Assembly: GCA_001179505.1 (NCBI GenBank)
Contig: CDMY01000339.1
Location: forward strand, 38,747-102,746
Direction of reading: 5' to 3'
Source of the DNA: Vitrella brassicaformis
Lineage: Eukaryota > Sar > Vitrellaceae
Length of the DNA stretch: 64,000 nucleotides
Below the pieces are notes generated by a model. That model was not told the origin of the DNA. It saw nothing but the letters and a program-made list of their open reading frames with translations, and searched no databases. Positions 1 through 11,963 of the stretch are shown here, piece after piece. The position numbers were made by a program, and so were the translations under genes. Each line of letters opens with the position of its first letter. Position 1 is the first letter of the stretch.

Positions 1-1236
1 CGCGTTGGTTCCTGCTCAGTTCAGATGACATACAGACAACAAGTTATAAGTATATGGGAAATCACGAGGCATTTCACGTCAGGTGCATATGTTTCCCCAC
101 CGAGGTCGAGCCCTTCACACATTCCTGCCGCAATGGCTAGAACATTCTTGACTGCACCGCCGATCTCCACACCTATCACATCGTTGCTCGTGAATACCTG
201 ACAAATCGACACACAGACAGGCGCACACACAACCAAGCGGCCACACATCCATCGGTCTGTGCGGAATCGATTGCCTGCCTGCCCGTTCCCCCACCTGGAA
301 CATTTCGCCCCTGAGAATGTTTTGCAGCTCCCGTGCCAGCCGCTTGTCGGTGGAGGCGACCACCACCCCCGTGGCCAGGCCCCTGACGATCTCCCGAGCG
401 AATGAGGGACCCGACAGGAAGGCGTAGCTGCGGTTCTTGCCGAGAGTCTCCTCCAGGATGTCAGACATCAGCGACAGCGTATTCGCCTCAATGCCTGCAT
501 GACACAACACAACATACTCAACGTGTGTGTCCATGCATCCCATCCGAGTCCCCCACCCACCTTTTGACACGGAGAGCACCGGCACGTTGGGGGGTATGAG
601 GTGGCTGATGTTGTTGAGCGTTGCCCGCGAGAACTGCACCGGCACCGCATGGACGATGTGCGTCACGTCCTTCAACGCGTCCGCCGCGTCAGTGGTGGCC
701 CTCACACTCTCGGGGAACCTGGCATCGCTCAGGTACTTGGGGTGCCGTCTTTCCGTGTTGATGCACTCAGCATACTCCTGACTGCGCAAGAGGATGGTGG
801 TGGGGATCTTCTTCTGCCCCAGCAGCCACGCGAGAGCCAGGCCGAAGTTGCCGCCGCCGAGGACGGTGAACCTGGGAGGGTAGCACAGCGGGAACTCTTG
901 GGCGTTGAGGATCATTTGCGGGGGAGGGCAGAGGGGGGACCGCCGAAGAGAGAGGGATGGCCTCATAGGGTGATGCTGTACCGGCCTCATGTGCGGCCGG
1001 AACGCTTCACAGACGAGCGGCAGGGTGGCAACAAAGGGCACGAGGGCCAAGAGCAGCGCCTGCGGTATCCTTGGGCCAACGTGGAGCGCCGACGCAGCAT
1101 GCGCCTCTGGCTTTTGCTCGGATGGATGTGGCCGTCCCAGAGCCCTCCTCAACCTCCTCGGCTGCTGCCGCTGATCCCTCCTTTGCCACGAAAATGAGAA
1201 TGAGTCGGTGTGTCCATCTGCCCTGTCCAGCTCCAT
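1..1236 (-). CDS. gpsA-like: NAD-dependent glycerol-3-phosphate dehydrogenase, 5' part, probably plastid-targeted
   Basis: Reduces dihydroxyacetone phosphate to glycerol 3-phosphate for glycerolipid synthesis. Exons read on the minus strand are 1236-561, 494-295, 197-101 and 11-1; the rest lies beyond the left edge. The dinucleotide-binding motif [15 protein letters not shown] is complete, followed by [18 protein letters not shown] and [20 protein letters not shown], which holds the catalytic lysine. The last partial exon gives GTNA, matching the family's GTNARAAL. Ahead of the enzyme is a hydrophobic stretch ending [10 protein letters not shown], like an ER signal peptide followed by Phe, as in bipartite leaders of complex plastids. 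The start is uncertain: an in-frame Met also lies at 1356 but would overlap the divergent gene's first exon. The family assignment is firm; plastid location is inferred. Confidence 0.87.
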
Positions 1237-1290
1237 TGCCACTGCTTGGACATAAGATCTGGTGCAAGGTGGGCATTCTGCTGCATCAAG

Positions 1291-4200
1291 ATGCCTCGTC
1301 GCCTCCGTCTGCCTGACGTCCTCGCCGTCTTGAGTGACCTCCTCGCTGACCGCCATCGATGTGAGTGCCAGATCAGCGACAAGATAGCATCACTCACGCC
1401 TTCCGGAGGTGACTCGCAAGTCCTCTGGTCCAAGATCCCGCGGCAACGCCAAAAAGATCACGATCTCTTAGCTCGCAGAGCCGAAAGGGGGTGGTGGTGG
1501 TGTGGCGACTTCGTAGTTGACTTCATGGGTTGGTTTGTCGGCTTCATTGCTTTTTGCATTGTCATCGTGTTTTCCTTCCAATCAACACAGCTGAACACGG
1601 GTTCGATGATGATGTGTCGCCGATTATCCTTGGCCTGAAGTCACAAGACCCGGGAGAGCGATCCGCCGGCCTTATCAATTTGTACCGCCTTTTGAAGCGG
1701 CAGCACCCCAGTGCGGGTCACCCTAGGACGCGGAAGACCATGGCCCTTCTTGGCCAGCACGACGGCGTGTTGATGGAGGCCATGCTGGCGGACTCACAGG
1801 CCTGGACCATCCCTGCACTGAGACATGTACTTAAGCGGCTTGTGGACCTGGCCTATCCGTTTCGATGGACTACAGCCGACCTGAAGAGGCGGACAACAGG
1901 GTTCGAGCGGGTAAGGTCGTCCCTGGCCGACAGAGAAGCTGGTGGTGCATTGGCGGAGGAGGGCCGCGGCTTGCTGTATGAGATCGAGGTTGCCATCTTC
2001 CAAGTGCTGCACGCCGCCATGACAAGTGGTGCTTTGGATGAACCGGCGGCCTATCGCAACTACGTCTTGGCACATCACCGTTCCCTCATCAGCAGAGCCC
2101 GAGCACTGGGCATCGACGAGTCGGGCCAAGACCAGGACCTTGCCGTCGCAGCCCAGAAGTTTCTCCGCGCCCTTTCCTCGAGCAGTCCACCTGCTGGCCA
2201 GCAAGACGCCGCCGATAACGCAACCAACGAAACCACTTCAACGCTCCCGGTACATAGACACGCACACACAATCGCGTGGGGGTGAGGAACACCGTATTGA
2301 GTTCTTGCGGGTGTGTGTGAATCCATGCAGCAGGAACCAGAGGCCTTCCCATCGAAGGGCTTCCTGTCGGCCGTGTGTGTCGTCCTCCTCTCCGTGTTAC
2401 TCTTTCCCTATCCTCGAAGCATGTGCAAGTCCCCAGAAGACCAGCTGCCTCTGTCGATCGATGCGCAGATCCGGGACAGAGATGCCAAGTAGGCAAGGGC
2501 AACCCAACAGCCTGCCGGACAACATCGATCATGGATCGGTCTGTGTGTCTTTGTCTGTCAGAATACTGACCCTTGAACTGGTAAAAAGGAACGCCTCCAT
2601 CAAGGAGAAAGAGCTGCGGTGAGCTGAGAACCTTGTGTGGATCGACAGTACAGTGCTTCCCTTCCCTTTGTCCGTGTCTGTCTGCACATCTGCAGGAAGG
2701 AGATCAGGACTCTCACGGATCTGTAGGCACACAGCAAGGGCGTCCCGGCCTCCCTACAGACTGACGCCTTCCTATCCTTTGCGGGCCTTCCATCCATTCA
2801 GGCTTTTTCATGAGAAGGGCCGCCTCAGTGACCAATCCGCGGAGCAGAGCAAGAGGACGGCGCTGGTGCGGGACCTAGAGACACGGTCAGTGGTCGACAC
2901 GAGGAGGACCATGCAGCGCCCGCTGGGTTCAAAATTTGTTCCGTTTCTGGGCAGCATTGAGGCCATGTCCGGTTCGCCTGTCGAGGAACGGAAACAGATC
3001 GAGGAGAGCAATGCAAAGTGGGTACATACACACATACTAGAAGGAAGAGAACCGTCGGTATGATGAATGAAGCGATCTCTGTTGTCGGCAGGATCGAGAC
3101 GCTGGAAGCTGAGGCGAGGAAAACCGTTCTCCAGGAGAAACAGCTGCGGTGGGTCGGTCAGCGGAGAGACGCCCTCCCATTTGTCTCTCTCATTTGTCTG
3201 TCTGTCGTATGGTCAGCAACGAGAACAAGACACTGCGGCAGAGTGTACGAGGCTACCAGGATACCCTTGGCAGATCTCGCAGCAAGGAGGAACAGCTGCG
3301 GTCAGTGAGTCAACGAGTCCGCCTTTCACGCAAGCCGCTGATCTTTTTTGTTGTCCATCTTCCATGTCTGCAGGGGCGAGATCAAGGCACTCAAGGACAA
3401 GGCGACTCTGCAGGAGGTTCCCAACCGGTAGGCTACATGCCATGATACGCAGGCCGTCTTTTGTCTGTGCAGCCTCCTTTCTCTCCTTGCTTTCTGTTTT
3501 TCTTTTTCTTTTGTCAAGCGAGAGGGAGCAGCAGCTGGCCATGTGGGAGGAGCAGCTCAACGAGAAGGGCAAGGCGCTCAGCGACAAGGAGGGGGAACTC
3601 GCCACCAAGACGACAGTGACGCCAGAAGACAGGAAGCGGTACGTGACGGAGGCAAGCATGGGGCCCGTGGGGTGAAGTGCACTCATTGCACACCAGGTCA
3701 CCACATGTATCCTGTGCCTCTGCAGGATGGAGTCTATGTGTTGGACACTCGCCGAGAAGGACATGGAGCTGGCGCTGCTCCGCAGCTGCAACGAGCAGCA
3801 GGTCAAGAGCCTCCAACGGCAGGAGAGAGAGGTCGGCGAGCTAACCCGGCGACTCAAGGACGCCAACAGCCGGCTGCAGCAGAAGACCATCGACCACAGG
3901 AGTGTCAGCCGTGAACGGGACCAACAGGCTGGGCAGATAGCGGAGCTGATGGACCAACAAAACTGGCTGCTGGAAAAGTGGGGATGAACACAGACAGACC
4001 AACGAGCGCATGAGTCTATGTGTGTGTTTTTCTTCAGCATGAAGGTGGTTGATTGTGCGAGGCAGCAGCTGGAGACGCACAAGCAGCAGCTGGAGGCCGA
4101 CATCCGTGGACTGCGTGGCGAGCTGCAGCAGTCGCAGCTGCGACTCAAACACCTGACCATGCGGGATGACGTGGATGTCGGCCGCCTCACGTAAGTCGCA

Positions 4201-4780
4201 AGCGTGAGGAAACGAGGCCCGCGATGTTCCAATCGTGACCTTTTCTGTCGTGTCAGTGAGTTCGCTGGGATGACTGAGGACGACCTTGCCGCACGGCCCA
4301 TCATCAGCCTCATCAACGCGCAGGACGACGCCCGCAAGGCCAAGGACATACACGAGAAGAGGTCAGTCGTGAAAGCAGAAAGAACACATAGTCAGGAGGG
4401 GAGCGAAATATAGGGGCGCGGCGCATGCAGTTGACTCGTATGTCGCCTTGTCAATCTGCGTCAGGCTGGATGGCATGCGGTCGCTGTGGGACAAGCTGCA
4501 GACTGCCTCGATGCTGGCGGCCGTGCGGGCGCAGACCAACACGGAGGAGTGCAGCATATGCATGAGCGCCACCAAGACCAAAACATTCATTCCGTGTGGC
4601 CATTTCGTGTCGTGCGACAAGTGCGCGTCTCAAGTGTTCCGCCGGCCCGGCCGTCTCTACCCCATCTGCCGAAGACAAATACAGCGCCTCCAGGACACGT
4701 ACGCACAAGGAATGGGACAGGCCGGCCGCTGTGTACGTGAGCCTTCCCTGTGTGGTTTGCCTTGCAGGCACAGTGTCTGA
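1291..4780 (+). CDS. Membrane-anchored coiled-coil protein with C-terminal variant RING finger
   Basis: About 15 exons read through in phase: 1291-1360 joins 1591-2249, and short coiled-coil exons follow to 4780. The N-terminal about 240 residues are unrecognised and begin MPRRLRLPDVLAVLSDLL. A single hydrophobic segment, GFLSAVCVVLLSVLLFPYP, follows near 2360-2420. About 400 residues of charged heptad-rich coiled coil come next, much of it in exons ending LR or KR just before the donor. The C-terminus is a RING (ECSICMSATKTKTFIPCGHF onward), so an E3 ubiquitin-ligase role at a membrane is plausible. The final zinc pair reads YPIC instead of CPxC, so one ligand is missing. The gene is divergent from the dehydrogenase, with their 5' ends about 55 bases apart. 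No orthologue was recognised outside the RING. Confidence 0.75.
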
Positions 4781-5136
4781 TGGATGCATCAATGGGGATG
4801 CAACGCGGACGCAGGATGCGCGAGTGGCTTGTGCGGTTTGCAGCGACGCGGCCGGCTGTCGTCCTGTCTGTAGCGAGGGGGTAGATTGCTTTCCCTTTCT
4901 GACACATACAGGAGTAGCTTAGCTTGTTGGATTTTGCGACAAATCAAATCGGGTGTGTGTACATGTGCATGCATAGCTATGTGTACATAGCAGCCCAGCC
5001 GGGCCTCTGGGGGTGGGGCGTGTCTGTGAATTGACCGATAGCCTTCAAAGCGTGTATCGTATATCTCTCAGCAATCAACACACCCGTCCTCTTTCCAAGG
5101 ACACAATGCAAACCAAATGCACGGCCTCTACAGCCC
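4781..5136. other. Convergent intergenic region
   Basis: This lies between the ends of the RING gene (+) and the JmjC gene (-). I see no gene and no clear repeat. Confidence 0.6.
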
Positions 5137-7550
5137 TCACTTGTCCCCCTGATCGACGTCGATAAGGCTTTCCGCCAGTAGAGCAACGGCAAAGGCCTTC
5201 GCGTCTTGGAAATTGTGGAATGCAAGGTCGCGCAGGTGCACCCACGGCCCCTTCTGCTGAGGGCCGCCTCGCCCGTCGGGCCGGATGGGCCAGTCGAACA
5301 GCATCTGCAGAGACCTCACGTGCTCCTCGGTGCCTGCAGAAAAACACGACGCAGCATGAGGTTTGGCACTGTGCATGGTGAGTGTCTGGTGCAGGCGCAT
5401 ACGTGGAAATTTGAGGCATGAGGGGTCTGGCGTGTGCTCTCCATCCATATGGTGCGCTCGGTCGTTCTTGAGGGTGCTGAACAGCTGCACACACACACAC
5501 ACACACACACAGAGGGAGAGAGAGAGAGACTTCTGCATGCGGCGGCCCCTCAGTTTTCATTCTCCTAGGTACCAGAATGACGGGCGTCCGGTCTCCTTCG
5601 GCCTCTGTATCTTGGTCTTCGTCGAAGACCATCCTCGCCCACGAGGGGTTGCGGAAACGAATGCGGCTGCTCGGCTTCAGATTTGCAATGGCAACCTGAC
5701 ATTATATGACACAACAGAGTGAGGAAAGAGACAAGCGCGCCACTCTGTTTGTTTACCATGGTAGCGGCGTCCATCTCCTCTGTTTCCATCTCTTCCGCGC
5801 TCGTCGCCTCGCCTCTCTTCCGGCCGGCAGCAGCGCCCTTCGCAGAGGATGGCAGATAGGGCGCCATCCGATTCACCTGGAAGTCTATCATGAACTCATT
5901 TGCCGCCTCATGGAGGTCCATGGAGTTGATGTGCAGAGTAGCCGACAGCCGACGCAGCAGCTTGCTGTAGGTCCTGCCGAACTCATGCTGCAGACGTTGC
6001 CGAGTGGCTCGCGTGGCGGCCTCGCCTGATGAACGCTTGCGCTTCTTGGTCTCGGGCAGGTCGCTGCCGCTGCCGTTGTCCTCGTCGTACGCTGGGCCCA
6101 TATAGCCACTCCAGCCGACGGGAAGGCTCTTGCGGAAGGCGAAGTCGCTATCGAACAGCTGCAGACAGACACGTGCAGCACAGCAAGGATTGGTGTTGGG
6201 ATGGCGTGCAGTGCGGCTGGGGCGGGGTGGGTCGCTTACTTTGTTGAGTGCCGTGTCGACCGTCTTGGACATGAAGTCAGCCCAGGAGCTCCTCTGGTAC
6301 GTCGACACTGGATGGATGGACGCAGAAGGATGGGCAATCGGTGCTGCGATGAATGGCGGTGCTGGTGGTTGTGGGGTGCATGCCCTTTCCTTCCTCACCT
6401 GTGACGTGGTGCGAGAACGTATCTCCCACGGCAATGGCCTGATGGATGAAGCCACGTGGGAAGTACATGACGTCGCCTGAACAAGCAAACCGGCGAGTCG
6501 ATCCACTCACAGGTCTGTTTGTGCTGAATTTTGGCTGATCTCTTCGTTTGTGTGTGCAGTACCGACCAGGCTCCAGAGTGACGGCGAGTATGGGATTGCC
6601 GATCTCGTGCTGCTGATAGTCGCGGGAGTACTCACGCGGCAGTGGACCGTCCACACACTCATACAGACGCCACACCTTGGAACCCTCCAACTGCGCCACA
6701 CCACAGACACACAGCCAGCTGATGTGGGCACCTCGGTCATCTCATGGATCTTCCCATCTTGTCACTTGCATAATGAAGACGTCCACATCATCGTAGTGCG
6801 GGGCCAGCCTGCAGGCATCAGTCCAGCAGAGAGAGGGAGAGAGAGAGTTATTTGGTGTGGTGAGCTGTGCTTTTCCTGATTGGTCGTTCGTCATATGTAC
6901 CCCTGTGTGCCGGCCGGCGTCAGGTAGCAGTTGGCACCCACCAGACAGCCGAAGAGCTCCTCTAGCTTCGCACAAATCTTCCAGAGAGGGTCGACAAACT
7001 GCTGCGGGTGCATCAGCTGCAGCGTGCAGCCGTCCCGCCACTTCTGGTCGACCTCCTCGAAGGTCGCCTCGCCGCTTCTCTCGTACTTGACTGCCTCGCC
7101 ATCCACATACTTCCTCACGATGAGGTTGCTCTGGTACTGAAGGCGACCCGACTTGCCGCCGTCCCGCCCATCCAGACCATCCTTCAGCAGACTATCTGAA
7201 ACAACGGGAAGGGGTCAGGCAGTCGATGACCGAAAGGCTGATGAAGTCAAGCGCCTGATTCGCTCACCCAGCTGCTGCTTGGAGAAGATGTTCTTCAAGT
7301 ATGTGTCATCATGGCGTTTGATGCACAAGGGCTTGTTTGCCCAGTAGCACTTGAAGAACTTGTCGATGCCGACGGGCTCGACAAGCCATTGCAGCACATC
7401 TGCACCCTGCAAGCGGCACGACAACAAACAGGAAGAGAGATCATCACACCTTTGACACCAAGATGCTCTTCTTTGACGCATACTGTTTGATCTGTTTTTC
7501 TTCCAGGTTGCTCCTCTGCTTGTGACATTCAGAATGGATGGATGACTAAG
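5137..7550 (-). CDS. JmjC ribosomal oxygenase of the NO66/MINA53 type
   Basis: A 2-oxoglutarate/Fe(II) oxygenase; family members hydroxylate histidines in ribosomal proteins and have also been called histone demethylases. At least ten exons run from about 7530 to the stop at 5137. The N-terminal block GADVLQWLVEPVGIDKFFK and YWANKPLCIKR are characteristic of this subfamily. The core has PHYDDVDVF, giving the HxD iron ligands, then LEGSKVWRLYE, and later MYFPRGFIHQA with the distal histidine. After the barrel come a Lys-rich stretch (KKRKRS) and an acidic stretch (EEMETEEMD), then a helical C-terminal region ending ESLIDVDQGDK. The first coding exon is not certain: the frame is open only to about 7550, so a further 5' exon is likely. 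The (CA)n tract at 5488-5530 is intronic. Confidence 0.86.
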
Positions 7551-7556
7551 TGATGG

Positions 7557-8009
7557 ATGAATCCGCCAGCCGAAAAGGGTGCAGAGGAGTGCGCGGTGTC
7601 GAGACTTGCCCCCGTCGAGAATTGGGGACAGAGGCAGAGACAAAGAATATTCCCTTTCATCCCTCAGCTTCATTATCAGCTAAATGGCAACGCCAATGTC
7701 CACGCACGCGTCGCGCTTTCCTTCCCTCGCCGCCACGTCATCCCCGTTGCCATCGACAGCATCACCAACTGGTGAGCCACAGGCTGGTGAGCGGAGGTAA
7801 CCACGTTTGCACTCTGCACCAACTTCTACTGTGGTACCTGCAGGGGTGAGGCCGCCAAGCTCTCCCGCAGCCGCTCCTTGACGGGAGGACAGCAGCAGTC
7901 GCCACCAGCGCGTCGCCGTCGTGTCCGTTGCGTGACAGGGGAAGAGGGCTTCCTGAGGTCCACCATTAGCTCAAGACTGAAGGAAGTTGAACAGCGTGTG
8001 CGGGGCTGA
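7557..8009 (+). CDS. Hypothetical basic protein, two exons
   Basis: The model joins an exon from 7557 to about 7771 with an exon from about 7852 to the stop near 8008; the phase agrees at the junction (Trp-Gly). The second exon is Arg/Ser-rich and ends FLRSTISSRLKEVEQRVRG. A near copy of that ending, FLKSTVSSELKKVQRRVRAE, occurs at 17528-17600, so this is part of the duplicated sequence between 7.5 and 19 kb. The start overlaps the likely 5' end of the divergent JmjC gene. No function is recognised, and it may be a fragment. Confidence 0.3.
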
Positions 8010-8038
8010 GAGGTCGTGACTGTGGTTTATGGTGATGC

Positions 8039-8682
8039 CTATTGATTTAGCGGGGTGCAGTGTGGTGCAGGTGTACCTGGACCGCATTCTCGCTGCCGTC
8101 GAGAGAGCCGCGGACGCTTCCTCGCCATCCTGCGGCACAGGTCACAAAATAGCAAAGGGAGAGGCGTTGCACTCATCGGTTGATGCCATCTTCTTCTCCT
8201 GGTTGACGGGCAGCTGCAATTGCGAGGAGACCACCCCTGACAACACCAACACCAACACACAGCCAACATTCGTAGAGGAGATGGTCAATGCACTCTTCCT
8301 GTGTGCACCTGCAGGCCGAGCAGTGCATCGGTGGGAGGCGGCCACGCTCACTGCCCTTCCAGGACGGCGACGTGGACACGTTGCGGCTGGAGGCGGAGAG
8401 GAAGGCGCTGGTAAGACAGTAAGAGAGTGAGCCAGTACCATCATGCACAATAGAATGACATACTTGTACCGGTGTGGTGAATGTCAGGTTGAGGGCAAGA
8501 AGAGGAGCCGCAGCATCGCCCAGATTGGGCCACGGCCCAGCAGGTGAGGTGGACAGGGATGAATTGAGAAGGCCTTGGGCGATGTCAGGGAGTGTTTCTG
8601 GTGTCAGAGAGAAGCAGCTGCCCAGTCTCTGTGTTTCAGTCTCTTTGTTTGCCTCAGACACGATGGGGAACCTGCTCTCGTA
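8039..8682 (+). CDS. Coiled-coil exon group, copy 1
   Basis: Three short exons can be seen: one ending EETTPDNTNTNTQ (to about 8262), one from 8315 with DVDTLRLEAERKAL, and one from 8489 starting VEGKKRSRSIAQIG. The first and third are paralogous to exons of the next block (EEATPDNTNTNTQ at about 9110; IEGKKKRRTAVQLAVDG at 9481), showing a local duplication of an exon set. The block ends at a stop near 8680. Whether these make a working gene alone or are the 5' part of the next gene cannot be told from sequence. Confidence 0.3.
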
Positions 8683-8965
8683 GCTGCCCTCTTCCGAAAC
8701 CCATCATGAAAACTCCACGAGCGAGTTCGTACAAGAAGACAAGCGACAGGTAGTGAGAGTTTGGCTTGGACGAGCCACTACACGTGTTTGCCCTGTACGT
8801 CTCCTCTGAATAGACACCGAATGCCCTGTCACACCCGACAAACCCCCTATGGGGGAAGATATGGCGGGCCGGCTCAGGCCCATACTTCCCGAGATAGCTA
8901 CATGACAATGTGGTGATACATACAGGTGTATCACCTTCGTGTTTCTCTCTGTGTCTGTCTACAGA

Positions 8966-10560
8966 TGAGGAGGCGAGGGACGAGTTGAGGAGAGCGCTAC
9001 GGGAGAGGCCGCTGCGGCACAGGTACCAAGGATGCCAAGGGGGAAATGTTGCACTCATCGCTTGATGCAATGTTCTTTCTCCTGTTCAACAGGCGGCTGC
9101 GATGGGCGAGGAGGCCACCCCTGACAACACCAACACCAACACACAGGTACCCAAACAAAGACTACATAGATACGTCCTCAACTTGCAGATGAGTGGTTGG
9201 CTGTATCTCTCTCTGTGTCTTAGGGGGCTGCGCCCGAGAGGGAAGCCACGATGGAGATGGGCGCCCATCGTGACGAGGAGGGGGAAGGGGGGGATGGCAT
9301 GAGGCGGGCCACCACCGTGAGATGGACAGGTCCATGTCCACCCTGGTGCCCGCCATCGAGCTGACACTGGAGAGGGAGAGAGAGAGGGACAGGGACAGGG
9401 AGAAGGTAGGCGAAGAAAACGCCATCAAAGAGAGATACATTGACACATTGGGGTGCCTGTTGTGATGTGGTGAATGTCAGATTGAGGGCAAGAAGAAGCG
9501 CCGCACCGCAGTCCAGCTGGCCGTCGACGGCTACCGGCAGCAGATCGACGACATGCGGGCGGCCAAGGGCTGCTACCCGAAGAAGCGGGAGGCCATCCGG
9601 GAGCGGGAGCAGCGGATGAGGGAGCGCCAGGTCGAGATCGATGCTCTCGACAAGGACATCCGTAAGCGGGACGCAGACAAAGCGGGTATACACAAGAGAA
9701 TGTGGTCATTCGGTATTTCTTTTGCTTCAGAGCTGCTCCAAGCCCGGATCACCGCCCGCCCGCAGTCCCCCAGCCAGTCGCCCAGACAGTCGGCCAGCCA
9801 GTCGCCCACTCAGCCACCCGCTCAGCCCAGCCCAGACAAGACGCCCAGCCCCCCCACGAGAGCACCACAAGGGCGACGACAGAGCAGAAGCGCCGCTGCA
9901 GCACCTGCTGGAGAGGAGGCCATGGACGAGGCGGCCAGGGCGGACCAACAGCAGGCGACAGACGACGCGCTGCTGTTCTTGTTGCTGGCTGGCGAGCCCC
10001 TGCCAAAGGACGACGAGGCGCGACTGTGGCCCCGCTACGAGGCCATGATGAAGGAGAGACAGGAGGCCGCAGCTGGTGCTGGTGCGGATCTTGCCCCTCC
10101 TCCCTTCCAAGGCATCGGGTGGGAGGGCTTCACCTGCTGCAGATACGCTGTGGGCGATGTAAGTGCCGATACGCACACTCAATGTCAACCCATCAAACCG
10201 TCATGTCTGTGCGAGTCTGCGTGTGTTGGGCAGGTGACGTGCCTCCTCGCCGAGTTCGGCAGGCGCTTCGACCTCAAGCCGCGTCAAGTAGATCTGCATG
10301 TGTTCGCCGATTGGGTAGTCGAGTGGGTGCTTCCTCAGCTGCCGGACCACCCCGAAGTGGTGAGCAACGAATCGCACTTAAAAACCCCCTCATGCCGTGA
10401 ATGCACCCAATCCCATTGTCATGTCATGACCTTGATCTGTGCAGTGGTTTTTCCTCGATACCGGCCCCAAGATGAACCGGACAGAAAGCACTGCGGCATC
10501 TGGCACACGTCCGCACAAAAGGCGGCTGCACTGCTCGCCAAGGTCAGCTTCGCGTACACA
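8966..10560 (+). CDS. Hypothetical coiled-coil protein with Pro/Ser/Gln-rich linker
   Basis: Successive in-phase exons give a charged helix (EEARDELRRALRERPLR), the DNTNTNTQ segment, an acidic stretch, then IELTLERERERDRDREK and a long coiled coil at 9481-9670 (KKREAIREREQRMRERQ). From about 9730 follows a repeat-like linker of Ser-Gln-Pro pairs (QSPSQSPRQSASQSPTQPP) and a conserved-looking C-terminal part with LLFLLLAGEPLPKDDEARLW and VFADWVVEWVLPQLPDHPEV. No domain is recognised. The exon at 9481 is nearly repeated at 11610-11800, where it is broken. Confidence 0.45.
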
Positions 10561-10600
10561 TGCACGTGTTGACTCAGATGTTGAATGAATGCTGTTCTTG

Positions 10601-10735
10601 TACACACAAATGCGTACGTGCGTATGTTGTCATCGTGTGGATGTCAGGTCGACAGAAGAGGAGACATGATGACATTGTGGTCATCGCTGTCTACATTTTG
10701 TATCACGGAGGACTTGTATCACTGCATCCACGCCC
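10601..10735 (+). repeat. Dispersed repeat of about 130 bp, copy 1
   Basis: Begins with an ACACAAATGCGTACG block, continues through a GTGTGGATGTCAGGTCGAC block and ends in the CTACATTTTGTATCACGGAG segment followed by CACTGCATCCACGCC. Near-identical copies are at 11806-11963 and 17371-17527. Confidence 0.8.
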
Positions 10736-11388
10736 GCCCTTCTTCGTGCGCAGTGCACAGACGGACCCCACTCTGCCGCCACAGCAGCCACCCACTTCGC
10801 CGCCACGTCTGGCCCAGGAGCACGTGACGGTGCGGATCGGGAGAGAGAGATGGGACTGCTGGCCGACGAGCAGCAAAGACGACAACGCATCTTCCACCAC
10901 ACCCGACGCCAGTGCAACAGCCGTTGTCGGTGTCCAGAATGCCACTGAGTCTCGCTTCCTGGACTCAAAACGCCCCTCTGCCTCCGCGAATGACCCCCCT
11001 TTGCCTCCGCAGCTGGCCCCTCAAGAGCCCCTCTTGCTGTTTGGGTCGACTTCGCAACGGCAGCCATGGCAGAAAGGCAGCGGCATCCAAGGTAAATGAG
11101 CTGTCGCATTCTGCCTTTAGTCTTCACCGCTTGCTGTCTCTTCGATACAGTGCAAGGCCACATTCTTCAACGTTGACTCGGCCTCATTCGGATCCAAGTG
11201 GTACTGCCTGCAATCACACTCCTGTTGTATTGATCATTGCGTCTTTCACAGGCTCGAGAGGGGGTCAACTGAGGACGACCGGGTGCTCATACAGGGGAGG
11301 GAGAGGTCGCGCATCTGTCATCTGGTGTGTGTGCTTTGCAATCAGCACCAGCGTTGGATGTTTCATCGGCGGGAGAGGCGTCGACTGA
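10736..11388 (+). pseudogene. Fragment of spastin/katanin-like AAA ATPase, P-loop exon destroyed
   Basis: At 11011-11092 the sequence aligns with the AAA P-loop exon seen at 17641 and 13540: LAPQEPLLLFG is readable, but the GNGKTM Walker A core is scrambled (GSTSQRQPWQKGSG). The next exon, from about 11153, would encode CKATFFNV with the expected intron and acceptor between. Nothing downstream continues the domain. This is a non-functional remnant of the AAA gene copied elsewhere in the window. Confidence 0.6.
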
Positions 11389-11440
11389 GGAATGAGTAGG
11401 GCCCGGCATCATTCATGCGCCTGGCCCTCAGCCGGTTGCA

Positions 11441-11805
11441 ATGGCCCCGACGCGTGGAACAAGCCTCCAGTCAAGCACGACAACGCCTGAGAGAGCCGTA
11501 GTGGTAAGAGCTGTGGGGCACCGACGAGGCCGTAAGCGAAGAAAACGCCATCAGAGAGAGATACATCGACGCATTAAGGTGCCTGTTTTGGTGTCTGATG
11601 AATGTCAGATTGAGAGCAAGAAGAAGCGCCGCACCACAGTCGAGCTGGCCGTCGACGGCTGCCAAGCAGCAGATCGACGCCATGCGGGCGGCCAAGGGCG
11701 GCCTCCAGAAGAAGCGGGCGGCCATTCGGGAGCGGGAGCAGCGGATGAGAGAGCGCCAGGTGGAGATCGATGCCCTCGACAAGGACATCCGTAGGCGGGG
11801 CGCAA
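11441..11805 (+). pseudogene. Broken copy of the coiled-coil exon
   Basis: From 11608 the sequence repeats the 9481 exon (IESKKKRRTTVELAVDG) and the RMRERQVEIDALDKDIRRR helix, but an extra base near 11665 shifts the frame between the two halves. It runs straight into the 130-bp repeat at 11806. The preceding GTCAG acceptor is retained. Confidence 0.6.
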
Positions 11806-11963
11806 GCAAAGCGGACAACATTACATACGCATACACAAATGCGTACGTGCGTATGTTGTCATCGTGTGGATGTCAGGTCGACACAAGAGGAGACATGATG
11901 ACATTGTGGTCATCGCTGTCTACATTTTATATCACGGAGGACTTTTATCACTGCGCCCACGCC
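11806..11963 (+). repeat. Dispersed repeat of about 130 bp, copy 2
   Basis: Near-identical to 17371-17527 from GACAACATTACAT onward and to 10601-10735 over its last 130 bases. It is followed directly by an AAA P-loop fragment, as in the third copy's neighbourhood. Confidence 0.8.

Noticed and set aside
115-1356. Single-exon dehydrogenase of 413 codons
   Set aside because: Reading through 494-561 and 197-295 gives nonsense between conserved blocks; GT-AG introns there restore the family sequence.
3213-4349. Open frame of 378 codons on the minus strand
   Set aside because: Antisense to coiled-coil exons; Ser/Cys-rich translation of reversed Gln/Glu codons, no motif.
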